A stretch of 64,000 bases of DNA. Source: WHSW01 sp963749365. GTDB lineage: Bacteria > Actinomycetota > Thermoleophilia > Solirubrobacterales > 70-9. Position 1 is the stretch's first letter, and every line of letters begins with the position of its first letter. Below the pieces are notes generated by a model. It was not told where the DNA came from and searched no databases. It saw only the letters and a list, made by a program, of their open reading frames with translations. The stretch is from positions 1,364,001 through 1,428,000 of the forward strand of contig CAVVME010000003.1 of assembly GCA_963749365.1 (NCBI GenBank), in the 5' to 3' direction. The position numbers and the translations under genes were made by a program. Positions 18,085-26,163 of this stretch are shown here, one piece after another.

Positions 18085-18486
18085 CTACTCCCGCAGCCCT
18101 GCAGCCTCGAGGGCTTCGGCCTTGTCGGTGAAGCCGTCGATCCGAACGATCAGGCCGTCCCGGAACGTGTACAGGTTGGGTAGCTCGAGCTCGAGCTCGA
18201 TCCCGTCCCGGCCGCGAAACACCCACCGTTCGACCGCCAGCACCCGGTCCCCGGGACGATCGATCAGCTCGTCGTGCTCGACCGTGATCATCTCCCAGGC
18301 GTCAGTGGCGCTCCGGAACCATTGGGTCAGGCCGTCGCGGCCCAGGTATCGGCTCTCCTCGTCGGGGACCTGGATGCCCGGATGCAATTCAACCTCGGGA
18401 TCGAGGTATTGGACGGCGCCGTCGATGTCACGGCGGTTAAACGCCTCGTTCAGGCGCTTGAGTGTCTCGAGGTTCTCCTGCGACAT
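18085..18486 (-). CDS. SnoaL-like (NTF2 fold) protein
   Basis: This 133-residue single-domain protein begins MSQENLETLKRLNEAFNRRDIDGAVQYLDPEVELHP, the standard pattern of SnoaL-like proteins that are abundant in Solirubrobacterales. The NTF2 cone can bind small hydrophobic ligands or act as a cyclase, but no substrate can be assigned. It converges on the frameshifted gene with two bases between stops. Confidence 0.9.
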   Translation of the reverse strand: MSQENLETLKRLNEAFNRRDIDGAVQYLDPEVELHPGIQVPDEESRYLGRDGLTQWFRSATDAWEMITVEHDELIDRPGDRVLAVERWVFRGRDGIELELELPNLYTFRDGLIVRIDGFTDKAEALEAAGLRE

Positions 18487-18518
18487 CGCCGCGCAGTATC
18501 TCGCGCCCGCGCCTCTGC

Positions 18519-18977
18519 TTATGACTGGGCCTGGGCGGAGATCAGCCGTTCGAGCTTGTCGAAGCTGTCCCTCCAGCCGTCCCGGTGAAGCGCGCGACGC
18601 GCCTCGGTCTTGAACGGGCCTTGCTCAAGGTCAACCTCCGTCGATTCACCGAGCTCGCGAAACGTCAGGGCGACCGATGTCTCGACGTCGTCGGAAGCGG
18701 GGTCCTCCCACACAAACGTGAAGGCGAGCCGGACGGGCGGGTCGACTTCGCGGAACTCGCCGGTCAGCCAGAAGGGATCGCCCTCCGGCGGCTGCATCTC
18801 GATCCGGTAGCTCTCTCCGACCCGGGGTTCGAACTGCAGGCTCGGGGTGGTGAACCCCTCCGGTCCCCACCATTTGACGAGCTGGCCCGGATCGCTGAAG
18901 GCAGCGAAGACAACCGGCGCGGGCGCCGGGAGAACGCGCTCAGCCTCGAGCATGAGCTCGTCCGATCGCGCCTCCAT
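18519..18977 (-). CDS. SRPBCC/AHSA1 domain protein
   Basis: ATG 18977 gives 152 residues. The pattern LEAERVLPAPAPVVFAAFSDPGQLVKWWGPEGF and the C-terminal GWRDSFDKLERLI are those of Aha1-type START-like proteins, which bind hydrophobic ligands in a deep pocket. The biological role is not known. The gene is separated by 115 bases from the divergent transporter gene. Confidence 0.9.
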   Translation of the reverse strand: MEARSDELMLEAERVLPAPAPVVFAAFSDPGQLVKWWGPEGFTTPSLQFEPRVGESYRIEMQPPEGDPFWLTGEFREVDPPVRLAFTFVWEDPASDDVETSVALTFRELGESTEVDLEQGPFKTEARRALHRDGWRDSFDKLERLISAQAQS

Positions 18978-19092
18978 ACGCGAATCGTATTCCGAGGCCG
19001 TCGGCATGGCTGTGCGGCTTGCGGGGGCAAGGCAAGACACGGTCGTACGGTTTACCGACTGCACCGCCAACGAGATAGGAGACTGCCTCGGT

Positions 19093-20007
19093 GTGATCGC
19101 CGGTCTTGGCCTCGCACTCGCTTCCGCCGTCGCAACGAGCGTCGGCTTCCTGCTCAAGCACCGCGGCGCAGTCCTCGCTCCCGCTGTGCAGGCCCGCCAC
19201 CCGCTGCGCAGCGCGGCCGGCCTCTTTCGCTCGCGTTGGTTCGCGCTCGGCTGGGGGGTCGCCGTAGGCGCGTGGGTACTGCACGTCGGCGCGCTAGCCC
19301 TGGCACCCCTCTCGATCGTGCAGGCGGTCCTCTCAGGCGGGCTGGTCTTCCTCGCGGTCTTCGCCGAGCGCTTCTTCGGGTTTCGGCTCGGGCGACGCCA
19401 ATGGGCAGGCGTAACTCTCACGGCGCTCGGGCTAGCGGTGATCGGCCTGACCTCCGAGTCGGGCGACGCAGAGCCCCGCCATTACGCGGTTGCCGCCCTG
19501 ATCGCGATCGAGTGCGGGGGGCTCGTCGTCTGCCTCGCGATCGCCTCAGTCTCGACCCATCGCCGTATCCCGCCGGCGGCGCAGGGCCTGATCCTCGGCG
19601 CCGCGGCCGGCGCACTCTTCGGCGTCTCCGACATCGCGATCAAGTTCTTGGTCGATGACACCGCCAGCGGGGTGGTCGAGCTGATCAGCCCTTGGACCGC
19701 GGCCGCTCTGATCGCCTCGGTGGTCGCCTTCTACGCCTCGGCTCGAGGGTTGCAGATCGGCCCGGGCGTCGAGGTCATCGCCCTCACCTCGATCGCGGCC
19801 AATCTCGTCGCGATCGTTGGCGGCATCTTGGTCTTTCGGGACTCGATCGGTTCGGGGGCCTTCGAGATCGCGGCGCGATTGCTCGCATTCTGCCTCGTGA
19901 TCGTCGGGGCCGCACTCATCCCCGGCCCGGTTCGGGCTACCGGCACTCCGGACAAGCCCCGCAGTGCGGAAAGCGCGAACGGTACCTCGCTCAGCCGCAG
20001 CGTCTAG
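19093..20007 (+). CDS. DMT/EamA-like membrane transporter
   Basis: The start chosen is GTG 19093, 11 bases after AGGAG; upstream ATG 19004 in the same frame would add about 30 polar residues. The 304-residue protein has about nine or ten hydrophobic segments arranged as two similar halves, including LSIVQAVLSGGLVFLAVFAERFF, as in DMT-superfamily (EamA or NIPA-like) permeases. The substrate is unknown. It converges with a small gene whose stop overlaps its own. Confidence 0.82.
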   Translation: MIAGLGLALASAVATSVGFLLKHRGAVLAPAVQARHPLRSAAGLFRSRWFALGWGVAVGAWVLHVGALALAPLSIVQAVLSGGLVFLAVFAERFFGFRLGRRQWAGVTLTALGLAVIGLTSESGDAEPRHYAVAALIAIECGGLVVCLAIASVSTHRRIPPAAQGLILGAAAGALFGVSDIAIKFLVDDTASGVVELISPWTAAALIASVVAFYASARGLQIGPGVEVIALTSIAANLVAIVGGILVFRDSIGSGAFEIAARLLAFCLVIVGAALIPGPVRATGTPDKPRSAESANGTSLSRSV

Positions 20008-20195
20008 CTCGCGACATGCGCCTCACGGGCCCGCGCAAGCGTTCCCTGCGCCCGCTCCGCTTCACGCTGTAGTTCATGCAGGCGACCCGTACTGGTCGGG
20101 CGAGACCCGTAAGCCTTCGCCCGATAGAGCCTGTAACGCTCGCTGGCATGCCTTGCATCCGCCTCGAGCTCCTCGAGGCGCCGATCATCGCTCAC
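20004..20195 (-). CDS. Small coiled-coil protein
   Basis: GTG 20195 gives 63 residues of charged helix (SDDRRLEELEADARHASERYRLYRAKAYG...), likely a coiled coil with a conserved-looking YRAKAYGSRPTS segment. Short proteins of this kind recur in related genomes, by memory. The stop overlaps the stop of the convergent transporter gene, and the start overlaps the stop of an upstream frame. The function is unknown. Confidence 0.6.
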   Translation of the reverse strand: MSDDRRLEELEADARHASERYRLYRAKAYGSRPTSTGRLHELQREAERAQGTLARAREAHVAS

Positions 20196-20419
20196 GAGTC
20201 GGAGGCGTGACTTGCGAGGCGTCGGCGCGCCCGGGCAGCGCTCAACTGTTTCCTGGCTCGGATCGCGCGGTCGGCCAGGCCGGCGCGGTGCAAATCGGAC
20301 GCTCGGATGTCCGAAGCCCGGTATTCGTCTCTCTCGCGCTCACGATGGCGGGCTACCGCCGCCAGAAGGCGAATGTGTCGGTCGGTGATGGTGATGCCGA
20401 TCTCGATCCCCTCGGAGGC
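20192..20419 (-). pseudogene. Open frame without a usable start, possible gene remnant
   Basis: A frame is open from just after TAA (20422-20420) to TGA 20194-20192, and its stop overlaps the next gene start (GTGA). It reads GITITDRHIRLLAAVARHRERERDEYRASDIRAS and continues as a basic helix, which looks protein-like and shows the overlap typical of true genes here. No ATG or GTG precedes the conserved-looking part, so the start may be lost or unusual (ATC). Confidence 0.3.
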
Positions 20420-20525
20420 TTACGCTGCCGGTGGAGGGAGGGGATCGCTAAAGCACCCAGAGACAGCCGACCACAGAGGATAGCGGCCGTGACCCTAGCT
20501 CCCCGCCGCAACTTGTAGGGTCGGA

Positions 20526-20735
20526 GTGGTGGCAGGGCAAATCGAATCGGTGATCGACTTCATCGACGGCGACGAGTTGAAGGTGCAAGACACCGTTGAC
20601 GAGATTGATCGGGCAATCGGCGACCTGCGCACGGGACGCGTCCCGTTGATACTGGTGCACGGCCCTGACGGTCGGGAGCGTCGGATCAACGCCGCCCACA
20701 TCAAGACGATTCGCCGATACGACACGTCCGCCTGA
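20526..20735 (+). CDS. Small protein of unknown function
   Basis: GTG 20526 gives 69 residues (VAGQIESVIDFIDGDELKVQDTVDEIDRAIGDLRTGRVPLILVHGPDGRERRINAAHIKTIRRYD). The alternation of helix and strand suggests a folded beta-rich protein. Codon use fits the surroundings. It is not linked to another gene by overlap. I do not recognise the family. Confidence 0.55.
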   Translation: MVAGQIESVIDFIDGDELKVQDTVDEIDRAIGDLRTGRVPLILVHGPDGRERRINAAHIKTIRRYDTSA

Positions 20736-20749
20736 CCCGAAACGGGCGC

Positions 20750-21460
20750 CTACGTGGCGGGCGCGCCAGAGAGGACCGGAGAAGGCCTGAACCCCTTGAC
20801 GATCAGATAGATCGCAAACGACGCTTCGAAGATGAACTCCGGAATCGTCAACACCGCGGCGGCGGCGCCGGTTTGCTCCCAGGCACCAAACAGCACCGCG
20901 ATCGATGAGGCGAAGACCAGCGGGCCGCCGATGACGCCGAAGATCGCGAGGGGCGAAGGCATCAAGCCGGTGCGGTACATGAGCCAGCCGAGCAGGATGC
21001 CGTTGACGCCGACGCAGAATCCGGGGCCAAGCAGGAACGTCCAGTCGTGGATGGCGACGAGGGTTTGCCCGGCAATGTCGAGCGACCCCGCGTCCCCGCC
21101 TATGGCTGCGGCGAGGTCGTCGCGCAGGGTGAGGATCGACAGGAGACTGATGGCGCCAACGCCGATGATTGTCGATTCAACAATGCGTGACCCGACGTAG
21201 CTGAGTGAGAGGGTCTCGCTGTACCGCCTGAGGATCGGAAACATCACCACCGCCGTACCGACGTTGCCGATCATTAGGAGGAATTCGAGTAGAGCACCCA
21301 GCTGGATGCGCCCATCGTCACCCGCCCCGAGGATGAAGTCCGTGTCGTTCAGGGCTGGGTCGTAGAGCGCGAACGCGGCAATCGACGTGACGAAGGTGGA
21401 CGCCATGAGCCATCCGGCCACGAGCGCAGTCCTTCTCTCTGCGGGCGTGGCCGGCGGCAT
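20750..21460 (-). CDS. DUF4386 family membrane protein
   Basis: ATG 21460 gives 236 residues with about six hydrophobic segments. The start TPAERRTALVAGWLMASTFVTSIAAFALYDP and the later SYVGSRIVESTIIGVGAISLLS and LGPGFCVGVNGILLGWLMYRTGLMP match the DUF4386 family. The function is unknown. GC content and codon use here are slightly lower than in the flanking operons. Confidence 0.85.
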   Translation of the reverse strand: MPPATPAERRTALVAGWLMASTFVTSIAAFALYDPALNDTDFILGAGDDGRIQLGALLEFLLMIGNVGTAVVMFPILRRYSETLSLSYVGSRIVESTIIGVGAISLLSILTLRDDLAAAIGGDAGSLDIAGQTLVAIHDWTFLLGPGFCVGVNGILLGWLMYRTGLMPSPLAIFGVIGGPLVFASSIAVLFGAWEQTGAAAAVLTIPEFIFEASFAIYLIVKGFRPSPVLSGAPAT

Positions 21461-21522
21461 CCAGCATGGAGTTCGATTCTCAGCCGCGAAGCCTTTTCGG
21501 GGCTTCCATGCAAACCGGGTCC

Positions 21523-22596
21523 TCAGCGTTCGACCAGCCTCGTCGCGGTCGCCTTGAAGGTCGCGACCACCGCCGCGCCCTGCTCGAGCCCGAGACGGGC
21601 GGCGGACTCGGTCGTCACCTCGGCGGCGAAGGGCTGCCCGGCGAGCAGTCCGATCCGCGCCCGGTTGCCGACCTCGGTCACCGACGTGACCCGCGCCTCG
21701 AGCCGGTTGCGGGCCGAGCCGTGCTCGCCGGTGCCGGGCGGCTCGAGCGTCACCTCCCACGGGTAGATCGCCAGCCCAACCGGCCCTCGGGCAATGTCGG
21801 TGCTGGTCAGCGCCCCGCCGCCGTCGAGCTCGACCACGGTCTCGCCTGCCTCCGGCCTCGCCTCGCCGAACAGCACCGCGGCCCCGGCGAACTCGGCCAC
21901 GAACGCCGAGGCCGGGCGCGCGCTGAGCTCGCCGGGCGTCCCGCGCTGGACGATCCTGCCGCGGTCGATCACCCCGACCTCGTCGGCGAGCAGCGCGGCC
22001 TCGGCGAACTCGTGCGTGACCAGGACCGCCGGCGCCTCGGCGCCCGCCAGGGTTGCTGCCAGCTCGCGGGCGGCCCCGGCCGAGGAGCGGGCGTCGAGCG
22101 CGGCCAGCGGCTCGTCGAGCAGCAACACCGAGGGCTCCCGGGCGAGTGCCCTCGCCAGCGCCACCCGCTGGCGCTCGCCGCCGGAGAGCTCTGCGGTCGA
22201 GGCATCGGCGAGATGGCCGACGCCGAGCCTCTCCAGGTACCCGCGGGCGACGCCGCGGCGCTCGGAGCGCGCCACACCGTCGAGCCCGAAGGCGACGTTA
22301 CGCCACGCGCTCAGGTGCGGAAAGAGGGCGTACTCCTGGAACAGGTAGCCGCAGTTTCGCCGCTCGGCGGGGAGGTCGATCGCGGTCGCGGTGTCGAGCC
22401 AGACCTCGCCGTCGAGCGCGACGCGGCCCCGCTCGGGGTTGTGCAGCCCGGCGATCGCGCGCAGCACGGTGCTCTTGCCGGCGCCCGAAGGGCCGACGAG
22501 CGCCAGGCAGGCGCCCGGCCCGACCCCGAGCTCGACCGAGAGCTCGAACTCGCGCAGCTCGGACGCGACCTGGACCCGGAGGCCGGCGGCGTTCAC
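21523..22596 (-). CDS. modC: ModC, molybdate ABC transporter ATP-binding protein
   Basis: GTG 22596 overlaps the modB stop and gives 357 residues. The ABC domain has Walker A GPSGAGKS, signature LSGGERQ and Walker B VLLLDEP. The C-terminal part (about residues 240-357) is a TOBE region (RLEARVTSVTEVGNRARIGL, VVATFKATAT) that binds molybdate in this family. With ModA and ModB it imports molybdate for the cofactor genes in the window. Confidence 0.93.
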   Translation of the reverse strand: MNAAGLRVQVASELREFELSVELGVGPGACLALVGPSGAGKSTVLRAIAGLHNPERGRVALDGEVWLDTATAIDLPAERRNCGYLFQEYALFPHLSAWRNVAFGLDGVARSERRGVARGYLERLGVGHLADASTAELSGGERQRVALARALAREPSVLLLDEPLAALDARSSAGAARELAATLAGAEAPAVLVTHEFAEAALLADEVGVIDRGRIVQRGTPGELSARPASAFVAEFAGAAVLFGEARPEAGETVVELDGGGALTSTDIARGPVGLAIYPWEVTLEPPGTGEHGSARNRLEARVTSVTEVGNRARIGLLAGQPFAAEVTTESAARLGLEQGAAVVATFKATATRLVER

Positions 22597-23396
22597 GCCT
22601 GCGGCCCGCCGAGCAGCGGCGCCCGGCCGAGCAGCTTGACCGAGAGCAGGATCGCCGCGGAAAGCGCCACCAGGACCGCGGAGAGCGCGAGCGCGGCGGT
22701 GAAGTCGGTCGAGAACTCGGCGAAGATCGCCAGCGGCGCGGTTTGGGTGATGCCGGGAAACGAGCCGGCGAACATCAGCGTCGCGCCGAACTCGCCCAGC
22801 GCCCGGCCCCAGGCGAGGGCCATCCCGGCGCTGATCCCCGGCCCGGCGCACGGGAACGCGACCCGGGCGAAGGCGCGCGCCTCTCCCGCGCCCAGCGTCC
22901 GGGCCGCGTCGAGCAGTCGCGTGTCGACCGCCGCAAACGCCGCCTGTGCCTGACGGATGTAGAAGGGCGCCGCGACGAAGGTCAGCGCGACGATCACGCC
23001 CGCGGTCTCAAGCACGAGCTCGACCCCGGCCTGGTCGAGCCAGCCGCCGAGGATCCCCTCGGGTCCGAAGGCTGCCAGCAGCCCGATCCCCGCGACCGCG
23101 GGAGGCAGGACGAGCGGCAGCTCAATCGCCGTCGTCACCGCCACCTTGCCGCGGAACTCTCGGGTCGCCAGCAGGTAGGCGGCCGGGGTGCCGAAGGTGA
23201 CGATCAGCGCCAGGGCGGCGAGCGTCGTCTTCAAGCTCAGCCAGAGCGCCTCCCGCGCCTCGGGCTCGCCGAGGCTGTCGAGCAGCTCGGCCGGCCCGGC
23301 ATCGACGAAGATCGCGATCACCGGGGTGATCAGGAAGACGAGCACGACCGCGAGCGCGACCGAGAGCAGAATGGCGAACAGCCCGGCGCGCCTCAT
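22593..23396 (-). CDS. modB: ModB, molybdate ABC transporter permease
   Basis: This 267-residue permease has six hydrophobic segments. The cytoplasmic coupling motif is DAARTLGAGEARAFARVAFPCAGPGI, followed by GRALGEFGATLMFAG, as in ModB/CysT-type subunits. It lies 12 bases after modA and overlaps modC by four bases (GTGA). Confidence 0.93.
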   Translation of the reverse strand: MRRAGLFAILLSVALAVVLVFLITPVIAIFVDAGPAELLDSLGEPEAREALWLSLKTTLAALALIVTFGTPAAYLLATREFRGKVAVTTAIELPLVLPPAVAGIGLLAAFGPEGILGGWLDQAGVELVLETAGVIVALTFVAAPFYIRQAQAAFAAVDTRLLDAARTLGAGEARAFARVAFPCAGPGISAGMALAWGRALGEFGATLMFAGSFPGITQTAPLAIFAEFSTDFTAALALSAVLVALSAAILLSVKLLGRAPLLGGPQA

Positions 23397-23408
23397 CGCG
23401 GTCCCCGG

Positions 23409-24170
23409 TCAGCCGGGCGGAGGGGCAAACCCGGCCTGCTCGAGCGCCTCCGCCCCATCACCGTCTAGCAGGCCGTCGATGAACGCCTCGGCGTCCTCGG
23501 GGTTCTCGGCCCCCTGGACCACGGCCGCTCCGTAGGCGACATCAGGCTGGAGTTTCGCCGGCAGCTCGATCGCTTCCAGCTCGCCATCGGCGGCGGCGAC
23601 GTCGGTGACGTAGACGAAGCCGGCATCGACCGCACCCTGGGTCAGCTTGCCGACGATCCCGGCGACGTCGGGCTCGAGCGAGCGCACGTTGGCGAGGATC
23701 GCCTCCGACTCCTGCCCGCCGAGTCGGGCCAGCGTCTCGCGCGTGTAGTCACCAACCGGCACCCCTTCGTCCCCGATCGCAAGCTTTACGCCGGGCTCGG
23801 CGAGTTGCTCGAGCGAGTCGATCGACGAGCCCGACGGAACCGCGAGCACGAGCTCGTTGGTGGCGAAGACGGTCGGCTTGCTGACCAGGTCGTCGGCGTA
23901 GAGCTCGTCGGGCAGCGAGGTGTTCGCGGCCGCGTAGACGTCCGGCGTCACCCCCTGCCGGATCTGGGCGGCGAGGTCGTCCGAGCCCGCGAACGACTGC
24001 TTCGCCTCGATGCCCGCCTCCTCTGCGTAGGCGGTGAACGCCGGCTCCAGCGAGGCTGCCGCCGAGACCACGAGCGGATCCGAGGAGTCCTCGGCGGGGG
24101 ACTCGTCGTCGCATGCGCCGACCGCCGCGCCGACGGCGAGCGCCGACAGCAGCGCCGCCGTTCGCGTCAT
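23409..24170 (-). CDS. modA: ModA, molybdate-binding lipoprotein
   Basis: This 253-residue substrate-binding protein has a lipoprotein-type signal ending at Cys20 (VGAAVGACDD). The family pattern follows: LVVSAAASLEPAFTAYAE, FAGSDDLAAQIRQG, VFATNELVLAVP and GFVYVTDV. It should hand molybdate or tungstate to ModBC at the membrane. The start overlaps the stop of the HTH-TOBE regulator (ATGA), so transporter and regulator are co-translated. Confidence 0.93.
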   Translation of the reverse strand: MTRTAALLSALAVGAAVGACDDESPAEDSSDPLVVSAAASLEPAFTAYAEEAGIEAKQSFAGSDDLAAQIRQGVTPDVYAAANTSLPDELYADDLVSKPTVFATNELVLAVPSGSSIDSLEQLAEPGVKLAIGDEGVPVGDYTRETLARLGGQESEAILANVRSLEPDVAGIVGKLTQGAVDAGFVYVTDVAAADGELEAIELPAKLQPDVAYGAAVVQGAENPEDAEAFIDGLLDGDGAEALEQAGFAPPPG

Positions 24171-24556
24171 CGTCGCTCCCGCTCCACCATCACGGAGGTC
24201 GCCTTCACCGTCGCGGTCGCCAGCACACCCTCGGCAAGCCCGAGCTCCTCGACCGCATCACGGGTGATCGCCGCAGTCACCCGGTGCGGGCCCGCCTCGA
24301 TCTCGACCAGCGCCATCACCCCGTCCACCTCGACCGAGCGCACGACGCCCGGAAAGCGGTTGCGCGCCGAGAAGCCGTCGCCGGTCCGGTGGCGATCGGG
24401 ATGGGTCGAGAGCCGCTCGACCTCCGACGCCGGCACCCTGCGCCGGTTACGCTCGTCGCGCACGGTGCGGACCTTCCCGGCGCGGTCCCAACGTCTCAGG
24501 GTGTCGACGCTGACGCCAAGGGCGCGGGCTGCTTCGCCGAGCGTCAGGTCCGACAT
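24167..24556 (-). CDS. HTH-TOBE molybdate-responsive regulator (ModE-like)
   Basis: ATG 24556 gives 129 residues; ATG 24568 would add four. A MerR/excisionase-type helix-turn-helix (LTLGEAARALGVSVDTLRRWDRAGKV, residues 4-29) is followed by one TOBE/molbindin domain (about 62-129, with NRFPGVVRSVEVDGVMALVEIEAGPHRVTAAITRDAVEELGL). This pairing senses molybdate and probably controls modABC, which it precedes by a four-base overlap, and perhaps the divergent gene at 24606. Confidence 0.88.
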   Translation of the reverse strand: MSDLTLGEAARALGVSVDTLRRWDRAGKVRTVRDERNRRRVPASEVERLSTHPDRHRTGDGFSARNRFPGVVRSVEVDGVMALVEIEAGPHRVTAAITRDAVEELGLAEGVLATATVKATSVMVERERR

Positions 24557-24605
24557 CTGCCTAAGCATTGCATAGGTAGCAACCACACGACAGAGGAGCG
24601 CCGGA

Positions 24606-24833
24606 ATGAACGCACGCGAATGGATCGACGCCTTCGCCGCCGAGATTGGCGCCGAGCCGCCGACTGCCGACGAGTTCAAGGCGATCCTCGACCTCGCGGC
24701 CGTCGCCGCCCACTCGTCGGAGCGGATCGCCGCCCCGGTCGCCTGCTGGATCGGTGGCGCCGCCGCAGTCTCGCTCGCCGACCTGCAGGCCGCGGCCGAG
24801 CGGATCGGCGGCGACGCAGGCTCCGACAGCTAG
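24606..24833 (+). CDS. DUF6457-like small protein
   Basis: This 75-residue helical protein (MNAREWIDAFAAEIGAEPPTADEF..., SSERIAAPVACWIGGAAAVSL) matches the DUF6457 family as I remember it, which is often next to, or fused with, molybdopterin nucleotidyltransferases. It is divergent from the ModE-like regulator across 49 bases, and its stop overlaps that of the convergent P450 gene. A role in Mo cofactor handling is inference. Confidence 0.8.
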   Translation: MNAREWIDAFAAEIGAEPPTADEFKAILDLAAVAAHSSERIAAPVACWIGGAAAVSLADLQAAAERIGGDAGSDS

Positions 24834-26062
24834 GCGTTGAGCCGGACCGGGAGACGCTTGAGCTGGTTCGCGAACGGCGAGACGGTGTGCTCGGGCTCGC
24901 CGTCGAGCTCGATCGCCGGATACCGCGCCAGCGTCTCCTCGAACAGGACGCGGAGCTCGAGCCGGGCGAGCGCGGCGCCGAGGCAGAAGTGGCGGCCGCC
25001 GGCGCCGAACGCCTGGTGCTCGGGGTTGCGGCGGACGTCGAAGCGGCCCGGATCCTCGTAGCGGGACTCGTCGCGGTTCGACGACACGTACCACATCACC
25101 ACCTTCTCGCCCTCGCCGATCCGCTCCCCCCCGAGCTCGGCGTCCTTGGTCGCGGTGCGGCGAAAGTGGGCGAAGGCCGGGAACATGCGCAGCGCCTCCT
25201 CGACCGCCGGCGGGATCAGCGAGGGGTCGTCGAGCAGGAGCCGGCGTTGCTCGGGATGCTCGAGCAGCGCCCTCATGCCGCTGCAGTAGGTCGCCTTGGT
25301 GCTGTCGTTGCCGGCCGCGACGAGGAGGAAGAAGCCCATCACGATCTCGTGCTCGGCGAGCCGCTCTCCGTCGATCTCGGCGTGGACGAGGACGCTGGTC
25401 AGGTCGTCGGTCGGATTCTCGCGACGCTCGGCGATCAGCTTCCGGCAGCGCTCGAAGATCTCCGGCACGTCGCGCTCCATCACCGCCTGCACGTCGGGGT
25501 TGACGTCCGGGTCGCCGGCTCCGAGCGTGTTGTTCATCAGCCGCGCCCAGGCCTCGTCATCGGCCGGCGGGATTCCCATGAAGCTGCCGATCACCCGCGA
25601 GACCACCGGCTGGGCGACGTCGCAGACGAGGTCGCAGGTCTCACCCTTGCCGACCGCCTCGAGGACGCCTACCGTGATCTCGCGAATCGCGCCCTCGTGC
25701 TCGGCGATCCGCTTCGGCGTGAAGCCGCGCTGGAAGAGCGCCTTGAGCCGGTCGTGCTTGGGCGGGTCCATGCCGATGAACATCGCCTGCTGGAGCTCGA
25801 GCGGCAGGATCGCGTGGGTGAGGGCGGTGATCCCGCCCCGCTCGGAGGAGTAGGTCGCCCAATCCCGGCTCACCGTATGGACGTCCTCGGCCTTCGTGAC
25901 CGACCAAAACCCGGCCTCTTCGGGGTAATCGCTGATCCGCTCGCTCCAGTGGACCGGGCATTCCGAGCGCAGGCGGGCGAACAGCTCGTGCGGCGGGCCG
26001 TCCTCCCACTGCTCCCGGTCGCCCACCCGGGTCTGCTCGAGGCTCTTGTGATCGACGGACAT
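24830..26062 (-). CDS. Cytochrome P450
   Basis: This 410-residue soluble bacterial P450 has the heme-binding motif FGAGGRHFCLG with the ligand Cys360, the I-helix motif AGNDSTKA and the ExxR pair in EEALR. The style resembles the actinobacterial families that oxidise sterols or fatty acids (CYP124/125/142 and relatives), but the substrate is unknown. No ferredoxin or ferredoxin reductase gene is adjacent. Confidence 0.93.
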   Translation of the reverse strand: MSVDHKSLEQTRVGDREQWEDGPPHELFARLRSECPVHWSERISDYPEEAGFWSVTKAEDVHTVSRDWATYSSERGGITALTHAILPLELQQAMFIGMDPPKHDRLKALFQRGFTPKRIAEHEGAIREITVGVLEAVGKGETCDLVCDVAQPVVSRVIGSFMGIPPADDEAWARLMNNTLGAGDPDVNPDVQAVMERDVPEIFERCRKLIAERRENPTDDLTSVLVHAEIDGERLAEHEIVMGFFLLVAAGNDSTKATYCSGMRALLEHPEQRRLLLDDPSLIPPAVEEALRMFPAFAHFRRTATKDAELGGERIGEGEKVVMWYVSSNRDESRYEDPGRFDVRRNPEHQAFGAGGRHFCLGAALARLELRVLFEETLARYPAIELDGEPEHTVSPFANQLKRLPVRLNA

Positions 26063-26163
26063 CGCGGCGGATCAGCCGGTACTGACCCGCCGACCCTATC
26101 GGCTCGCGCCCGTCGGCGCGCCGGAAGCGGTGGCATCTGTGACAATCGCGATCCGAGCGCTGA

